Below, piece by piece: positions 8,816-17,099 of a DNA stretch of 64,000 nucleotides. Every line of letters starts with the position of its first letter. Position 1 is the stretch's first letter. The stretch lies in contig NZ_QBAW01000003.1 of assembly GCF_009689985.1 (NCBI RefSeq), positions 1-64,000 on the forward strand. The letters run 5' to 3'. A model generated the notes under the pieces. It was not told the origin of the DNA and searched no databases. It worked only from the letters and a program-made list of their open reading frames with translations. A program made the translations under genes and the position numbers. The DNA comes from Helicobacter pylori (GTDB lineage: Bacteria; Campylobacterota; Campylobacteria; Campylobacterales; Helicobacteraceae).

Positions 8816-9673
8816 TTAATGTTCTCCTTTTTCTAAATAATGATAAACGGCTGCCATATCCATTTCGCCTAAACCGGATTTTTCCGCTTGAGAATAAAGT
8901 TCTTGCGCCTTGAATAAGAATGGCAATTCAATCGCCTCTCCTGCTTCATTGTTAGCTAAACGAATGTCTTTGAGCATGAGTTTCAAACTGAAAGCGGCCG
9001 GATAGCTATCTTGTAGCCACATGCCTTTTTTAGCTTGAAAGAGAGGCGAATTCATGCCAGATTGGCCAATAATTTGCAAAAACAACTCTGCATCAACCCC
9101 TAAATGTTTGGCTAATAGCAAAGCTTCTGAATAAGCAACCCCCATTTGAGCTAGAAGGCTGTTAATGGATAACTTGGCTCTTGCCCCTTGACCAACTTTT
9201 CCTAAATAAAAGGTTTGACTCCCTAAATGCGCGAAAATAGGTTTGAGTTGATCAACCCCTTCTTCATCGCCTGCCGCCAAAATCAATAACGCCCCAGCTT
9301 TAGCCACGCCAACCGATCCTGAAACGGGTGCTTCAAGGTAAGTTACTTGATGTTTTTGAGCGGTTTCTTCTAAAGATAAGCTTTCCAAAGGGGCGATAGT
9401 GCTCATATTCACCACAATTTTTTCAGACATCTGTTCCCAAAATTCTGGCACTAAAACAGCATCAATCGCCACTTTATCCGAAAGCATAATAAAAATCAGA
9501 TCAACTTTAGCGGCTAAATCTATAGGGTTAGTATAAACCGCTACGCCTTTTTCTTTTAAGGGGACTGCTTTGCTCTCTGTTCGGTTATAAACCGACACTT
9601 CTAAATTTGCATCGTGCAAACGAGCCACCATAGGAGTTCCCATAGCCCCTAGTCCAATCCATCCGATTTTCAT
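8816..9673 (-). CDS. 3-hydroxyisobutyrate-dehydrogenase-like NAD(P)-dependent oxidoreductase
   Basis: This is a 285-residue beta-hydroxyacid dehydrogenase (HIBADH/GarR/GLYR family). It has the Rossmann start KIGWIGLGAMGTPM (2-15), VYNRTESK for cofactor discrimination, and EAPVSGSVGVAKAGAL (about 115-130) for substrate binding. The catalytic Lys lies in GQGARAKLSINSL (about 161-173), followed by the helical C-terminal domain. An Arg after the second beta strand (NR) suggests NADPH. The substrate is unknown; members reduce or oxidise small 3-hydroxyacids or semialdehydes such as succinic semialdehyde. It lies between the SRPBCC gene (gap 14) and frxA (gap 1). My recollection is that this gene is present in only some H. 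pylori strains (J99-like, absent from 26695); I could not check this. Confidence 0.85.
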   Translation of the reverse strand: MKIGWIGLGAMGTPMVARLHDANLEVSVYNRTESKAVPLKEKGVAVYTNPIDLAAKVDLIFIMLSDKVAIDAVLVPEFWEQMSEKIVVNMSTIAPLESLSLEETAQKHQVTYLEAPVSGSVGVAKAGALLILAAGDEEGVDQLKPIFAHLGSQTFYLGKVGQGARAKLSINSLLAQMGVAYSEALLLAKHLGVDAELFLQIIGQSGMNSPLFQAKKGMWLQDSYPAAFSLKLMLKDIRLANNEAGEAIELPFLFKAQELYSQAEKSGLGEMDMAAVYHYLEKGEH

Positions 9674-9687
9674 TCAATTCTCACTTA

Positions 9688-10191
9688 TTAGCGTGAATAC
9701 GCCACTAAACCATCTAACCAAACTTGATGGCCATTTAGCATCGCATTAGGCACAGATTTCGCTAAAGCTTTAGCAGGGACTCCTAACTGAGTTTCTTGGG
9801 TTAGAATACGCACACGATCATTATCTAATTTTTCAACTAGCCATGCGTGATAGGCTTCAAGATACTCATCGCCTTTAGCTTCATTCCAACCTCTCCAAGC
9901 CAAACGCAGTATGGTGTCTTTCAATTCAAACTCTTCCACTTGCGCTTCAATGAGAAAGCCAAAAGTTTCAAAACAAAAACGAGTCTTGTCTTTAAGAATG
10001 GTATTGTCTTGATGATACACATGAACATTCCCTGAATTTTTGTAATACTTTTCCCAATGGGATGCATCTCTTAAATGCTGTACCACTTTATTAAAATCCA
10101 AACCTTTGACAATGACTTCATTGGACACAAAATTATCAGTCTCTCCTGGTATCCATTTCTTAGGCCATTGAATCGCATTCATCGTTATCAT
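9688..10191 (-). CDS. SRPBCC (START-like) domain protein
   Basis: The 167-residue soluble protein has the pattern of polyketide-cyclase/START-like helix-grip proteins. There is an early beta strand plus helix (VKGLDFNKVVQHLRDASHWE), where the DASHWEKYY segment corresponds to the typical 'd...w..w.p' of the family. Alternating strands follow (TRFCFETFGFLIEAQVEEF, TILRLAWRGWNE), and then a long C-terminal helix (PAKALAKSVPNAMLNGHQVW). Such folds bind hydrophobic ligands; no catalytic role can be assigned. It starts 13 bases after the pcnB stop and is followed by the dehydrogenase-like gene, so the two look like a transferred pair inserted between pcnB and frxA. Confidence 0.75.
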   Translation of the reverse strand: MITMNAIQWPKKWIPGETDNFVSNEVIVKGLDFNKVVQHLRDASHWEKYYKNSGNVHVYHQDNTILKDKTRFCFETFGFLIEAQVEEFELKDTILRLAWRGWNEAKGDEYLEAYHAWLVEKLDNDRVRILTQETQLGVPAKALAKSVPNAMLNGHQVWLDGLVAYSR

Positions 10192-10204
10192 GTTTTCTCT
10201 GTTT

Positions 10205-11413
10205 TTAATTTTTTCTGCCTATTGGCGAATGGTTTATAACATCATTAGGTAAATAATTACCCTTAACCCATTCAATCAGCCATTCTAAAGCGTTATTTTT
10301 AGGGTTAGCGATGACTAAATCTAAGCATGCGTTTAAAATTTCACCGATTTTTTGGTGCTGATAACCCAAACTTTGAAGCGCACCGCCCTTAATGGCTAAA
10401 TGTTCTTTTTTAAAAGGCTCGTTAGAATCAAAGATTTCTTTTAACAAGCCTTTAATTTTTAAAGCGTGTTTGTGGTTTTTGAGCGCATAAAAATCTAAAG
10501 CCAAATTAAAAGGATCTAAATCGTAGTTTTTCAATAAAAATTTTAACTCTGTTTTGTCATGAATATTTAAAAAAGCTTTATGACATTCTTTGGCTTTGGA
10601 AAATAAAACGATCGTTTTTTTAGGGTAGCGTAAATTTTCTAAACTTTTTTGATGCTTAAAAAACCCCAATAATCTTAATTCCAGATTCAAAGGCGCGTTT
10701 TTTAAAAACCCTAAATTTTCTATTTTTTCTTGAATAACCAACTCCAAAATTTCTTGATATTCTTTAGCCACTTCATAGGCGTTTTTCCCCATAAGAAGCT
10801 TATTCAACTCGCTTTGTAAGCGTTCTTTAGAAAGGTGTTTTAACAAATCCTTACACGCAAAAACCGCTCTTTTGGTGCTTGCTGCTATCTTAAAGCCTAA
10901 AGTCGCACTAAATCGCAGCGATCTTAAAATCCTTAAAGCGTCTTCAAAAAACCTCAATCGCGCTTCCCCCACACATTCAATCGTTTGATTTTCAATCGCA
11001 TTCTGCCCTTTAAAAGGATCGATAATCCCTTTTGTAGGGCTATAAGCGATCGCATTCATGCTAAAATCGCGCCGCTTTAAATCGTCTGTTAGATGAGTGC
11101 TAAAAACCAATTCTTTAGGCTTTCGGTGTTTGATATGCCCCTTTTCAATTCTAAAAGTTGTGATTTCATAGCTCTGATGGTTCTTAAGAGCCGTGATCGT
11201 GCCATGTTTGATACCGGTTTCTAGAACCCTAAAATCGTGCTTTAAAAGAAGCTCTTTACTTTCATTGACTAAAGCGTTTGAAGTTAAATCGTAATCTTTT
11301 GGGGTAATGCCCATCAAACAATCGCGCACGCACCCCCCTACCAAGTAAAGCTCATAAGGGGATTTTTCATAAATGTCAAACAATTCTTTTAATTCTTTTT
11401 CTAACTCAAACAC
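10205..11413 (-). CDS. tRNA nucleotidyltransferase / poly(A) polymerase family protein
   Basis: The 402-residue class II nucleotidyltransferase has the head motif LVGGCVRDCLMG (24-35) and the metal-binding DYD (D40, D42) in PKDYDLTSN. TTFRIEKG and RRDFSMNAIAY (flexible loop and motif C) follow, then GEARLRFFEDALRILRSLRF. This is the standard CCA-adding/poly(A) polymerase core followed by a helical body and tail. In H. pylori it is annotated as pcnB or cca; as the only such enzyme I know of there, CCA addition to tRNA 3' ends is the likelier job. The start codon is GTG at 11413, with a TATAAT 30 bases upstream, divergent from queC. Confidence 0.85.
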   Translation of the reverse strand: MFELEKELKELFDIYEKSPYELYLVGGCVRDCLMGITPKDYDLTSNALVNESKELLLKHDFRVLETGIKHGTITALKNHQSYEITTFRIEKGHIKHRKPKELVFSTHLTDDLKRRDFSMNAIAYSPTKGIIDPFKGQNAIENQTIECVGEARLRFFEDALRILRSLRFSATLGFKIAASTKRAVFACKDLLKHLSKERLQSELNKLLMGKNAYEVAKEYQEILELVIQEKIENLGFLKNAPLNLELRLLGFFKHQKSLENLRYPKKTIVLFSKAKECHKAFLNIHDKTELKFLLKNYDLDPFNLALDFYALKNHKHALKIKGLLKEIFDSNEPFKKEHLAIKGGALQSLGYQHQKIGEILNACLDLVIANPKNNALEWLIEWVKGNYLPNDVINHSPIGRKN

Positions 11414-11442
11414 GCTTTTTACTCTTAAAATTTCTTTGTGTT

Positions 11443-11448
11443 ATTATA
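11443..11448 (-). promoter_or_regulatory. -10 element for the pcnB-frxA cluster
   Basis: TATAAT on the minus strand, 30 bases upstream of the GTG start of the nucleotidyltransferase gene. The same AT-rich patch read on the plus strand (TATTAT at 11442-11447) may serve queC, so two divergent promoters would overlap face to face in the 62-base gap. Confidence 0.5.
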
Positions 11449-11475
11449 TCTTTTTAGAATTTTTAAGGAATTTTG

Positions 11476-12162
11476 ATGGAACAAGAAATTTGCGTGATCG
11501 GTTTTAGTGGCGGGCAAGATAGCACCACTTTAGCCGTATGGGCGAAAAAGCGTTTTAAAAAAGTCTGTTTAGTGGGGTTTGATTACGCGCAAAAACACTC
11601 TGTGGAATTAGAATGCGCTCAAAAAATCGCTTCTCTTTTACAACTCCCTTATGAAATCATCCCATTAGATTTTTTAGAGAATATCACCCACTCCGCGCTT
11701 TTTAAAAACTCTAACGATTTAATAGGGCATTCGCATGCGCAAAATAAAGATTTACCCAATTCTTTTGTGCCTAATCGTAACGCTATTTTTATCACCCTTT
11801 TGCATTCTTATGCGCAAAAACTAGGGGCTAGCAACATCGCTTTAGGGGTTTCGCAAGCGGATTTTAGCGGCTATCCGGATTGTAAAGAAGATTTTATTAA
11901 AAGCATCGAGCATGCCCTAAATTTAGGCTCAAACACAGCGATTAAAATCGTAACGCCTCTAATGTTTTTAAATAAAGCACAAGAATTTCAAATGGCTAAA
12001 GATTTAGGGGCTTTGGATCTAATCATCAAAGAAACGCACACCTGCTATCAAGGAGAGCGAAAGATTTTGCATGCTTATGGCTATGGCTGCGATAAATGCC
12101 CAGCATGCCAATTGAGAAAAAAAGGCTTTGAAGAGTTTCAAGCTAAGGCTTTGTTTCAATAA
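11476..12162 (+). CDS. queC: 7-cyano-7-deazaguanine synthase
   Basis: QueC converts 7-carboxy-7-deazaguanine to preQ0 with ATP and ammonia in queuosine biosynthesis. The N-terminal PP-loop [12 protein letters not shown] is at 11-22. [10 protein letters not shown] is the central motif, and the C-terminal Zn site is formed by HTCYQG plus GCDKCPACQ (four cysteines). I chose the ATG at 11476, eight bases past TAAGGA; a TTG three bases earlier would add one residue. The length of 228 residues is normal. Transcription is divergent from the nucleotidyltransferase gene and convergent with oipA. Confidence 0.93.
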   Translation: MEQEICVIGFSGGQDSTTLAVWAKKRFKKVCLVGFDYAQKHSVELECAQKIASLLQLPYEIIPLDFLENITHSALFKNSNDLIGHSHAQNKDLPNSFVPNRNAIFITLLHSYAQKLGASNIALGVSQADFSGYPDCKEDFIKSIEHALNLGSNTAIKIVTPLMFLNKAQEFQMAKDLGALDLIIKETHTCYQGERKILHAYGYGCDKCPACQLRKKGFEEFQAKALFQ

Positions 12163-12230
12163 AGCGTTGGTAAAAATACTCAAAAGCGTTTTTTAAGACA
12201 AACAATCAAAGAGCGACAAAAAGTGCATTT

Positions 12231-13157
12231 TTAATGTTTGCGTCTAAAAGTATATGTATAGTTAAGATAAACGCTCACCACTCTTTTATAATCCAATTTA
12301 TCCCCATAATTATCGCTATAGTAATTGACTTTAAACGCTGGCACTTTAACCCCTAATTCAACACTAGAACCTCCAAGATAGATTTCATCACCATAGCGAT
12401 CAATATCGTATTCATCACTACTAAAACGAACGCCAAATTTCCCTTGTAACTGAAAAATCGTGCGGCTCTTGACTTGATTGAAAGGGGTGAGATTGTTACT
12501 TGCAAACCAAGTGCTAGCCCCTATATCCATGCCAATTACAAGTCCTGAAGATTTTCTGATTACATGCCTTGATGCTCTTTTTAATGTGTTAGCGTCTAGC
12601 GTTCTGCCGGTCATATCTTTGTAAAATATAGAGAGCCCTTTTACCCTTCGTTCAACATATTCTTGGGACACTCGTTTATCGTTAGTCCAATTAATGAGTA
12701 AATCCGTATTGAAACCATAGGGTAAAAAAGCTATTAAACCGCTGCCAGGAACAGAACCAACACCACCAAGTTGGTAACCGAAAAAAAGAGAGTGCCTAAA
12801 CCCTATAATCCTTTTTTTACCCAAAAAATATTTATACCCCAAGCTGAGTTCATTGAAAATACCGCCCGACCCGCCATTTCCTGCGAATCGGCTAGCGATT
12901 TTGTTTGAATCTTTCACTGCATTTAAGGCGTTTTGTGCATCTCTTATGGCTTTTGTGTTTTGTGTTGTAGGGAATAATGAATTTTTTGCGTTATTGATCG
13001 CTTGATTTAAGGCGTTTTCTGCTGAAGCTTTTTCGCCGATGCTGCCTTGTCCTTGAATATAGCTTCCTTCTGCAAAATTCAAACCTAAATAAAATCCGTT
13101 CCTTTCAGCGTGGAGCCAAAACGAGAGAAAGAGAGAGAGTAAGAGAGCTTTTTTCAT
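12231..13157 (-). CDS. oipA: Outer inflammatory protein OipA (HopH), predicted ON
   Basis: OipA is a 308-residue outer-membrane beta-barrel of the Hop/Omp family, linked to IL-8 induction and adhesion. The signal peptide is MKKALLLSLFLSFWLHA, followed by the Hop-type mature start ERNGFYLGLNFAEGS. Further on are the central GGIFNELSLGYKYFLG and the C-terminal strand VSVYLNYTYTFRRKH; the family normally ends in an aromatic such as F, and here two to four basic residues follow it. The signal-peptide codons contain the interrupted CT repeat (13123-13147). With the present repeat lengths the frame runs through to the stop, so the gene is predicted ON. A candidate TAATAT -10 is at 13182-13187. Confidence 0.93.
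   Translation of the reverse strand: MKKALLLSLFLSFWLHAERNGFYLGLNFAEGSYIQGQGSIGEKASAENALNQAINNAKNSLFPTTQNTKAIRDAQNALNAVKDSNKIASRFAGNGGSGGIFNELSLGYKYFLGKKRIIGFRHSLFFGYQLGGVGSVPGSGLIAFLPYGFNTDLLINWTNDKRVSQEYVERRVKGLSIFYKDMTGRTLDANTLKRASRHVIRKSSGLVIGMDIGASTWFASNNLTPFNQVKSRTIFQLQGKFGVRFSSDEYDIDRYGDEIYLGGSSVELGVKVPAFKVNYYSDNYGDKLDYKRVVSVYLNYTYTFRRKH
13123..13147 (-). repeat. Interrupted CT repeat in the oipA signal sequence
   Basis: On the coding strand CTCTC, TTA, CTCTCTCTC, TTT and CTCTC follow one another inside the first 12 codons. Slipped-strand changes in the longest run (four and a half CT units) would shift the frame and truncate OipA. The interruptions shorten the uninterrupted runs, so switching should be slower than with a pure array (inference). 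Confidence 0.85.
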
Positions 13158-13181
13158 GGTTTCTCTTTGGTTTAAGATTTG

Positions 13182-13187
13182 ATATTA
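13182..13187 (-). promoter_or_regulatory. Candidate -10 element of oipA
   Basis: TAATAT on the minus strand, 25 bases before the ATG, in the context AATCATAATATC. The implied leader is short. No homopolymeric T tract as long as the one upstream of the DUF262 gene is visible here. Confidence 0.4.
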
Positions 13188-13336
13188 TGATTAGGTATTT
13201 TATCATAAAAATAAGATTTTAGATTGGGTTTTAATGAAAAACAAAATTAAAATGAAACAGCCACAAAACCACCGCTTAATCAACATTAAATTAAAAACAT
13301 GTTAATCTTTGGTTATTTTTAAATTTAGGAAAACCC

Positions 13337-13789
13337 ATGCATCAAAACAATAAAACTTTTTTACCCAACCAATCCGCTCATCTTTCTAAAGTCATTCTTT
13401 TTTTAAACACTGGCTTTTTAGCCTATCTGTTAAGCGCTTGTGGGGCGAATGTGCCTATAGAAGAAGTGATAGTTAAAGATCCTAAAGAAACCAAAGCCCA
13501 AGAAGTCGCCAGAGAAGAAAAAGCCATCCAGCAAGAAAACGCCATCATTGATGCGCGCACCACGCCTTTAATCAATCGTTTCACTAATTATAACGCTTAT
13601 GGCTCTTTAAACGGCTTCTACAATTCAGTGGACAACCTCAATTCGCCCATGCAAAACGGGATGTATGGAGGCTATTACATGCCTTATTATTACATGCCCT
13701 ATGGTTTCATGCCTTATGGGTCTGGTCTTATGCCTTATGGGCCTTATGGGTATGGAGCGCCTGGATACTTCCCTTACGTTTTTTATTGA
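13337..13789 (+). CDS. Putative lipoprotein with Tyr/Met/Gly/Pro-rich C-terminal repeats
   Basis: The 150-residue product has a hydrophobic segment ending in LLSACG (lipobox, Cys at about 35), so export and lipid attachment are likely although the stretch before the hydrophobic core is long (about 18 residues). Residues 45-75 are charged and helix-prone. The C-terminal third is low-complexity, made of MPYYYMPYG, FMPYGSG and LMPYGPYGYG repeats and ending in YFPYVFY. I do not recognise a functional family; the locus corresponds to HP0637 or a neighbour. The ATG is preceded by TTAGGAAAA. It is transcribed divergently from oipA. Confidence 0.75.
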   Translation: MHQNNKTFLPNQSAHLSKVILFLNTGFLAYLLSACGANVPIEEVIVKDPKETKAQEVAREEKAIQQENAIIDARTTPLINRFTNYNAYGSLNGFYNSVDNLNSPMQNGMYGGYYMPYYYMPYGFMPYGSGLMPYGPYGYGAPGYFPYVFY

Positions 13790-13921
13790 TTAGCTTAAAA
13801 CAGCTTGCGCTAAACAATAAGCGTGTTGGTGTTTTTGCTCAAACGCACTTATGTTTTCTAATGGTTGTTTCTAACATGCTAGGGTGGTGTGGTAGAAAAA
13901 GACTATATAAGAGGAGATCTT

Positions 13922-14335
13922 ATGCGTATAATTAAAAGTTTATTTCTTGTATCGTTTGTGGCTTATAGTAGTGCGTTCGCAGTGAATTTAGAAACCGAAA
14001 CTAAAAGCGACAAAAAAAGCAGTAAAAAGTTTTACGAACTCCATAAAAACCATGGGTTAGAAACCGAGACTAAAAACGACAAAAAGCTTTATGATTTCAC
14101 TAAAAATAGTGCTTTAGAAGGCATAGATTTAGAAAAAAGCCCTACCCTTAAAAGCCATAAAAAAAGCGACAAAAAGTTTTACAAACAACTCGCTAAAAAC
14201 AATATCGCTGAAGGGGTGAGCGTGCCGATTGTTAATTTCAATAAAGCTCTGTCTTTTGGGCCTTATTTTGAAAGGACTAAAAGCAAAAAAACCCAATACA
14301 TGGACGGCGGGTTGATGATACACATCCGCTTTTAA
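13922..14335 (+). CDS. Exported Lys-rich protein with internal LETETK repeats
   Basis: I start this gene at the ATG at 13922, which follows AAGAGGAG and gives a clean signal peptide (MRIIKSLFLVSFVAYSSAFA). An earlier GTG at 13889 would spoil the signal. The mature protein is about 117 residues and basic, with repeated modules: LETETKSDKKSSKKFYELHKN and LETETKNDKKLYDFTKN are near copies, and the HKKSDKKFYKQLAKN part is a third. The C-terminal MDGGLMIHIRF ends in an aromatic like an outer-membrane strand, but there is too little here for a barrel. No family recognised. The stop is four bases from the hydE stop (convergent). Confidence 0.7.
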   Translation: MRIIKSLFLVSFVAYSSAFAVNLETETKSDKKSSKKFYELHKNHGLETETKNDKKLYDFTKNSALEGIDLEKSPTLKSHKKSDKKFYKQLAKNNIAEGVSVPIVNFNKALSFGPYFERTKSKKTQYMDGGLMIHIRF

Positions 14336-14339
14336 GCCC

Positions 14340-15878
14340 TTATTCATAATCCAAAAACGCATGCGTTTTAAGGGTTAGGGTTTTAGGGAAATATTGCACA
14401 AACAAATCCAAAAACACTTTTTCGCCAAAGAAACCCCCAGCGATCGTTACTTCTTGAACGCTAAAATTCTGTGCGTTATCCCAAATGAAATTCCCTAAAA
14501 ACTCCGCTAAAGAGTCCAAAATCCCCAGACTCAAGATTTCATTTTCCACGCCTGCGAGCCTGAAACTCATCGCGCTATGCATGACTTTTGAAAAGTTTAA
14601 AGCCATTTTAAAAGAATCGTCTTTAAGGATTTTATAATCAATCCTAGGGCCTTTAGGGCGTAAGCATTCTTTAGCCAAAGAAATAACGCTTTGAGCGCAA
14701 AAATCCTCGCTATAACCCAAAACAAACCCTAAAATGCGAAAAAAATCCAATAAATTCGCGCCCCCTAGCTGGTATTTAGAAAGCTCTAAAATGCGCGCGT
14801 AAAAATTAGGGAATTTAGTAGCGTAGTTTTGTAGCATTCTAGAGGCTTTTTCATCTTGTTTGAGGAGGTTAAATATTTGATTGAAATCAAAACTAACGCT
14901 TAAGAGCGTTTTTAAAGAACCATTAGCATGTAATAACAACCTTGTAGGGTGCTTGAAACTAAAATACAAAACGATAGAATTGGGGGTTGCGCTTAAAAAC
15001 TCTAGTTCATCTTTAAAGGGAAGGGTAGAAAAATTGTTTTCTAGCACGAATTTTTTAGTGGGCGTGATCAAGCGTTTAGGGGTTTTAAAAAGCGCTTCAT
15101 AATGCAACAGCGCTTCACAAGAACGGCTTTCATGCATAAAAACAAATTCTATCCCCTCATCTTGTAAAATATGGCACAATAAATTCAATATGGGGTCAAA
15201 GGGTAGTTGGGCTATGATTTCATCGTTTTTAAAAGTGTCCTTAAACACGCTTTTTAATGGGGCTTTGATAGAGGGTTTTTCCAAACTGGCTAAATATTTA
15301 GCGTCCTCTAAAGGCAATTTAGTGCAGGTTAAAACGCTAGAAAGATCGCTAAAAATAACGCTTGGAGAGGGATTTTTTAAAGAAAGGGATAATGCCCCTC
15401 TAGAAGTGAAAATAGGGATAAAATCTTGTGTTTTGAGCATGCCTTTTAATTGGGTTAAGCAATCTATAAGCTCTTTAGGGCTATGGATCACATCTCCTTT
15501 AAAAGCGGTGTTTTTGATAAAACCTAACGCATTGGCATACAAAGATGAATTTTTGTCTAAAAAATCTTGATGCTCTTTAGCGTTCATAAAAAGGGGCTTT
15601 GAAAGGCTTGTTGTTTGGAAAAGATTTTCATCTAAAGGCTCTGTGATTTCTTTTAAAGACAAAAAGCTAAAATCTAAAGAAAAGGGCAGAATTTCGCTTA
15701 ATTTTTGCGCGAACTCTAAAGTGATCTCAGCGCTCGCTTGGAGGTAGAAAGAAGTGGTATTATCCTTATAAATGCTATAAAAACGCGCTTGCAAATGGAA
15801 TGCCATTTGCTCTAAAAGGGGCGTAAAAATTAGGCTTATTTTTTCATTAACGCATTTAAAAAGAAAAACAAACGCCAA
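14340..15878 (-). CDS. hydE: Hydrogenase accessory protein HydE (HypF-Kae1-like)
   Basis: This is the last gene of the hyd operon. Published work shows that hydE is needed for hydrogenase activity in H. pylori. The 512-residue product resembles only the C-terminal (YrdC/Kae1-type) part of HypF: LHYEALFKTPKR in the middle, FRLAGVENEILSL, and near the C-terminus SVQEVTIAGGFFGEKVF, which matches the Kae1 glycine-rich nucleotide-binding end. The N-terminal acylphosphatase and zinc-finger parts of HypF are not seen. The start is TTG, one base after the hydD TGA, which implies coupling. Biochemical role is uncertain; a modified carbamoyl-transfer or ligand-insertion function is inference. Confidence 0.85.
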   Translation of the reverse strand: MAFVFLFKCVNEKISLIFTPLLEQMAFHLQARFYSIYKDNTTSFYLQASAEITLEFAQKLSEILPFSLDFSFLSLKEITEPLDENLFQTTSLSKPLFMNAKEHQDFLDKNSSLYANALGFIKNTAFKGDVIHSPKELIDCLTQLKGMLKTQDFIPIFTSRGALSLSLKNPSPSVIFSDLSSVLTCTKLPLEDAKYLASLEKPSIKAPLKSVFKDTFKNDEIIAQLPFDPILNLLCHILQDEGIEFVFMHESRSCEALLHYEALFKTPKRLITPTKKFVLENNFSTLPFKDELEFLSATPNSIVLYFSFKHPTRLLLHANGSLKTLLSVSFDFNQIFNLLKQDEKASRMLQNYATKFPNFYARILELSKYQLGGANLLDFFRILGFVLGYSEDFCAQSVISLAKECLRPKGPRIDYKILKDDSFKMALNFSKVMHSAMSFRLAGVENEILSLGILDSLAEFLGNFIWDNAQNFSVQEVTIAGGFFGEKVFLDLFVQYFPKTLTLKTHAFLDYE

Positions 15879-15879
15879 T

Positions 15880-16416
15880 TCAAAAACCCTTATAAGAGAG
15901 TTCAGCGATACAATCTAGGGCGATATGATCGGTGCGTTGCATTTTAACCCCCCATGCGTTGAGTCGGGTTTCTATGGCTTTTAAGGCTGTTTCTAAAGCG
16001 TTTAACATTTCGCTTGAGAGCTTGAAAGTGGTCTCGCTCCCTATCACAAAAGGCACAAGCCCTACGATAAAAGTTTTAGGCAAATCCCCTAAAAACTCCG
16101 TGAGCCTTAAAGTGTGCAGCATCTCCACTTCATGCGCGCTCCCAGCCCATGTGATTTCTTTAGGAGCGTCCTTAAAATCAAAGGCATAAACTGATCCTAT
16201 CTCAACGCCTTTAGCGCTCACGCAATCTAAAATCAAGACCTTTTCATACGAAGTGATTAAAGGAATGAGTTGCTGAGCCATAGTCCCCCCATCCACAATA
16301 TCCACGCTAGGGAAAAAAGAAAAATTCTTTTTGAGGTAGTGGGCTAGATGCACCCCAATCCCTTCATCGCCAAAAAGGATATTTCCAATGCCTAAAATTA
16401 GGATTTTTTGACTCAT
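15880..16416 (-). CDS. hydD: Hydrogenase maturation endopeptidase
   Basis: This 178-residue HyaD/HybD-type protease trims the C-terminal tail of the hydrogenase large subunit after nickel insertion. ILGIGNILFGDEGIGVHLAHYL (6-27) carries the first metal-ligand acidic residue. The second lies in VLILDCVSAKG (Asp near 65), and a His in the GSAHEVE segment near 94 is the third; these are the expected Ni-sensing ligands. The start overlaps the hydC stop by four bases (ATGA). Confidence 0.92.
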   Translation of the reverse strand: MSQKILILGIGNILFGDEGIGVHLAHYLKKNFSFFPSVDIVDGGTMAQQLIPLITSYEKVLILDCVSAKGVEIGSVYAFDFKDAPKEITWAGSAHEVEMLHTLRLTEFLGDLPKTFIVGLVPFVIGSETTFKLSSEMLNALETALKAIETRLNAWGVKMQRTDHIALDCIAELSYKGF

Positions 16417-17087
16417 TCTTTGGTATAACCATAGCCATTAATCATAGAATCCGCCCCTGAACTATCATACCGGATAGAATGGAAAAACACCATATAAACA
16501 TGCACAGGGACAAACAAAATAAACCCCCAAGTCGCTAAGTGGTGGATAAAACGCACATTCGCTAACCCCCCACAAAGCGCTTCAAACCACTTAAAAGCGT
16601 TTGCTAAAAACGCCCCAAGCCCCGCATGATAGACATTATAATACAGCACTATCCCGCTCAAACTCATCAATACGATCAAAACAACCAAAGTGAAATAAGC
16701 CACGAGTTGGATAGGGTTATACGCTCCTTTAGTGTGGGTTTTGCCGCTGATAAGAAAATACGCTTTCATCTGATCTATCCATGCTTTTGGGCTTAAAAGT
16801 TGGCTGAAACTCCTGCGTTCCATTAAGCTTTCTTTAGTGAAAAAAAGATAGGTTCTAAAGATTAATGCGCTAATGAGTAAAAACCCAAACATGACATGAA
16901 AAGAGCGCACATAAGCTTGTAAAAGATACACCCCTTTATAAAAGCTGGAATTAGGCTGCAAAAAAGGGTAAGCGATGTAAAAACCTGTAGCGATTAAAGT
17001 AAAAATACTCAAAGCCCTAACCCAATGGAAAAAGCGCACAAAACCCGAATACTCTTTGTGTAAAACGACCTTATTCATTTTATCCAT
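16413..17087 (-). CDS. hydC: Ni/Fe-hydrogenase b-type cytochrome subunit
   Basis: HydC is a 224-residue integral membrane diheme cytochrome that passes electrons from HydA to the quinone pool. Four membrane helices are visible, centred at about residues 30, 70, 130 and 190. Histidines appropriate for heme are in RFFHWVRAL, RSFHVMFG, FIHHLATWG and FVPVHVYMVF, as in the HyaC/HupC family. It follows hydB by 12 bases and overlaps hydD. Both M1 and M4 are possible starts. Confidence 0.92.
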   Translation of the reverse strand: MDKMNKVVLHKEYSGFVRFFHWVRALSIFTLIATGFYIAYPFLQPNSSFYKGVYLLQAYVRSFHVMFGFLLISALIFRTYLFFTKESLMERRSFSQLLSPKAWIDQMKAYFLISGKTHTKGAYNPIQLVAYFTLVVLIVLMSLSGIVLYYNVYHAGLGAFLANAFKWFEALCGGLANVRFIHHLATWGFILFVPVHVYMVFFHSIRYDSSGADSMINGYGYTKE

Positions 17088-17099
17088 GCGTAACCCTTT

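Noticed and set aside
12900..13060. Ala/Asn-rich repeat in OipA as a possible tandem repeat
   Set aside because: At the DNA level the copies (AENALNQAINNAKN...RDAQNALNAVKD) are too diverged; it is an ordinary helical loop of the protein.
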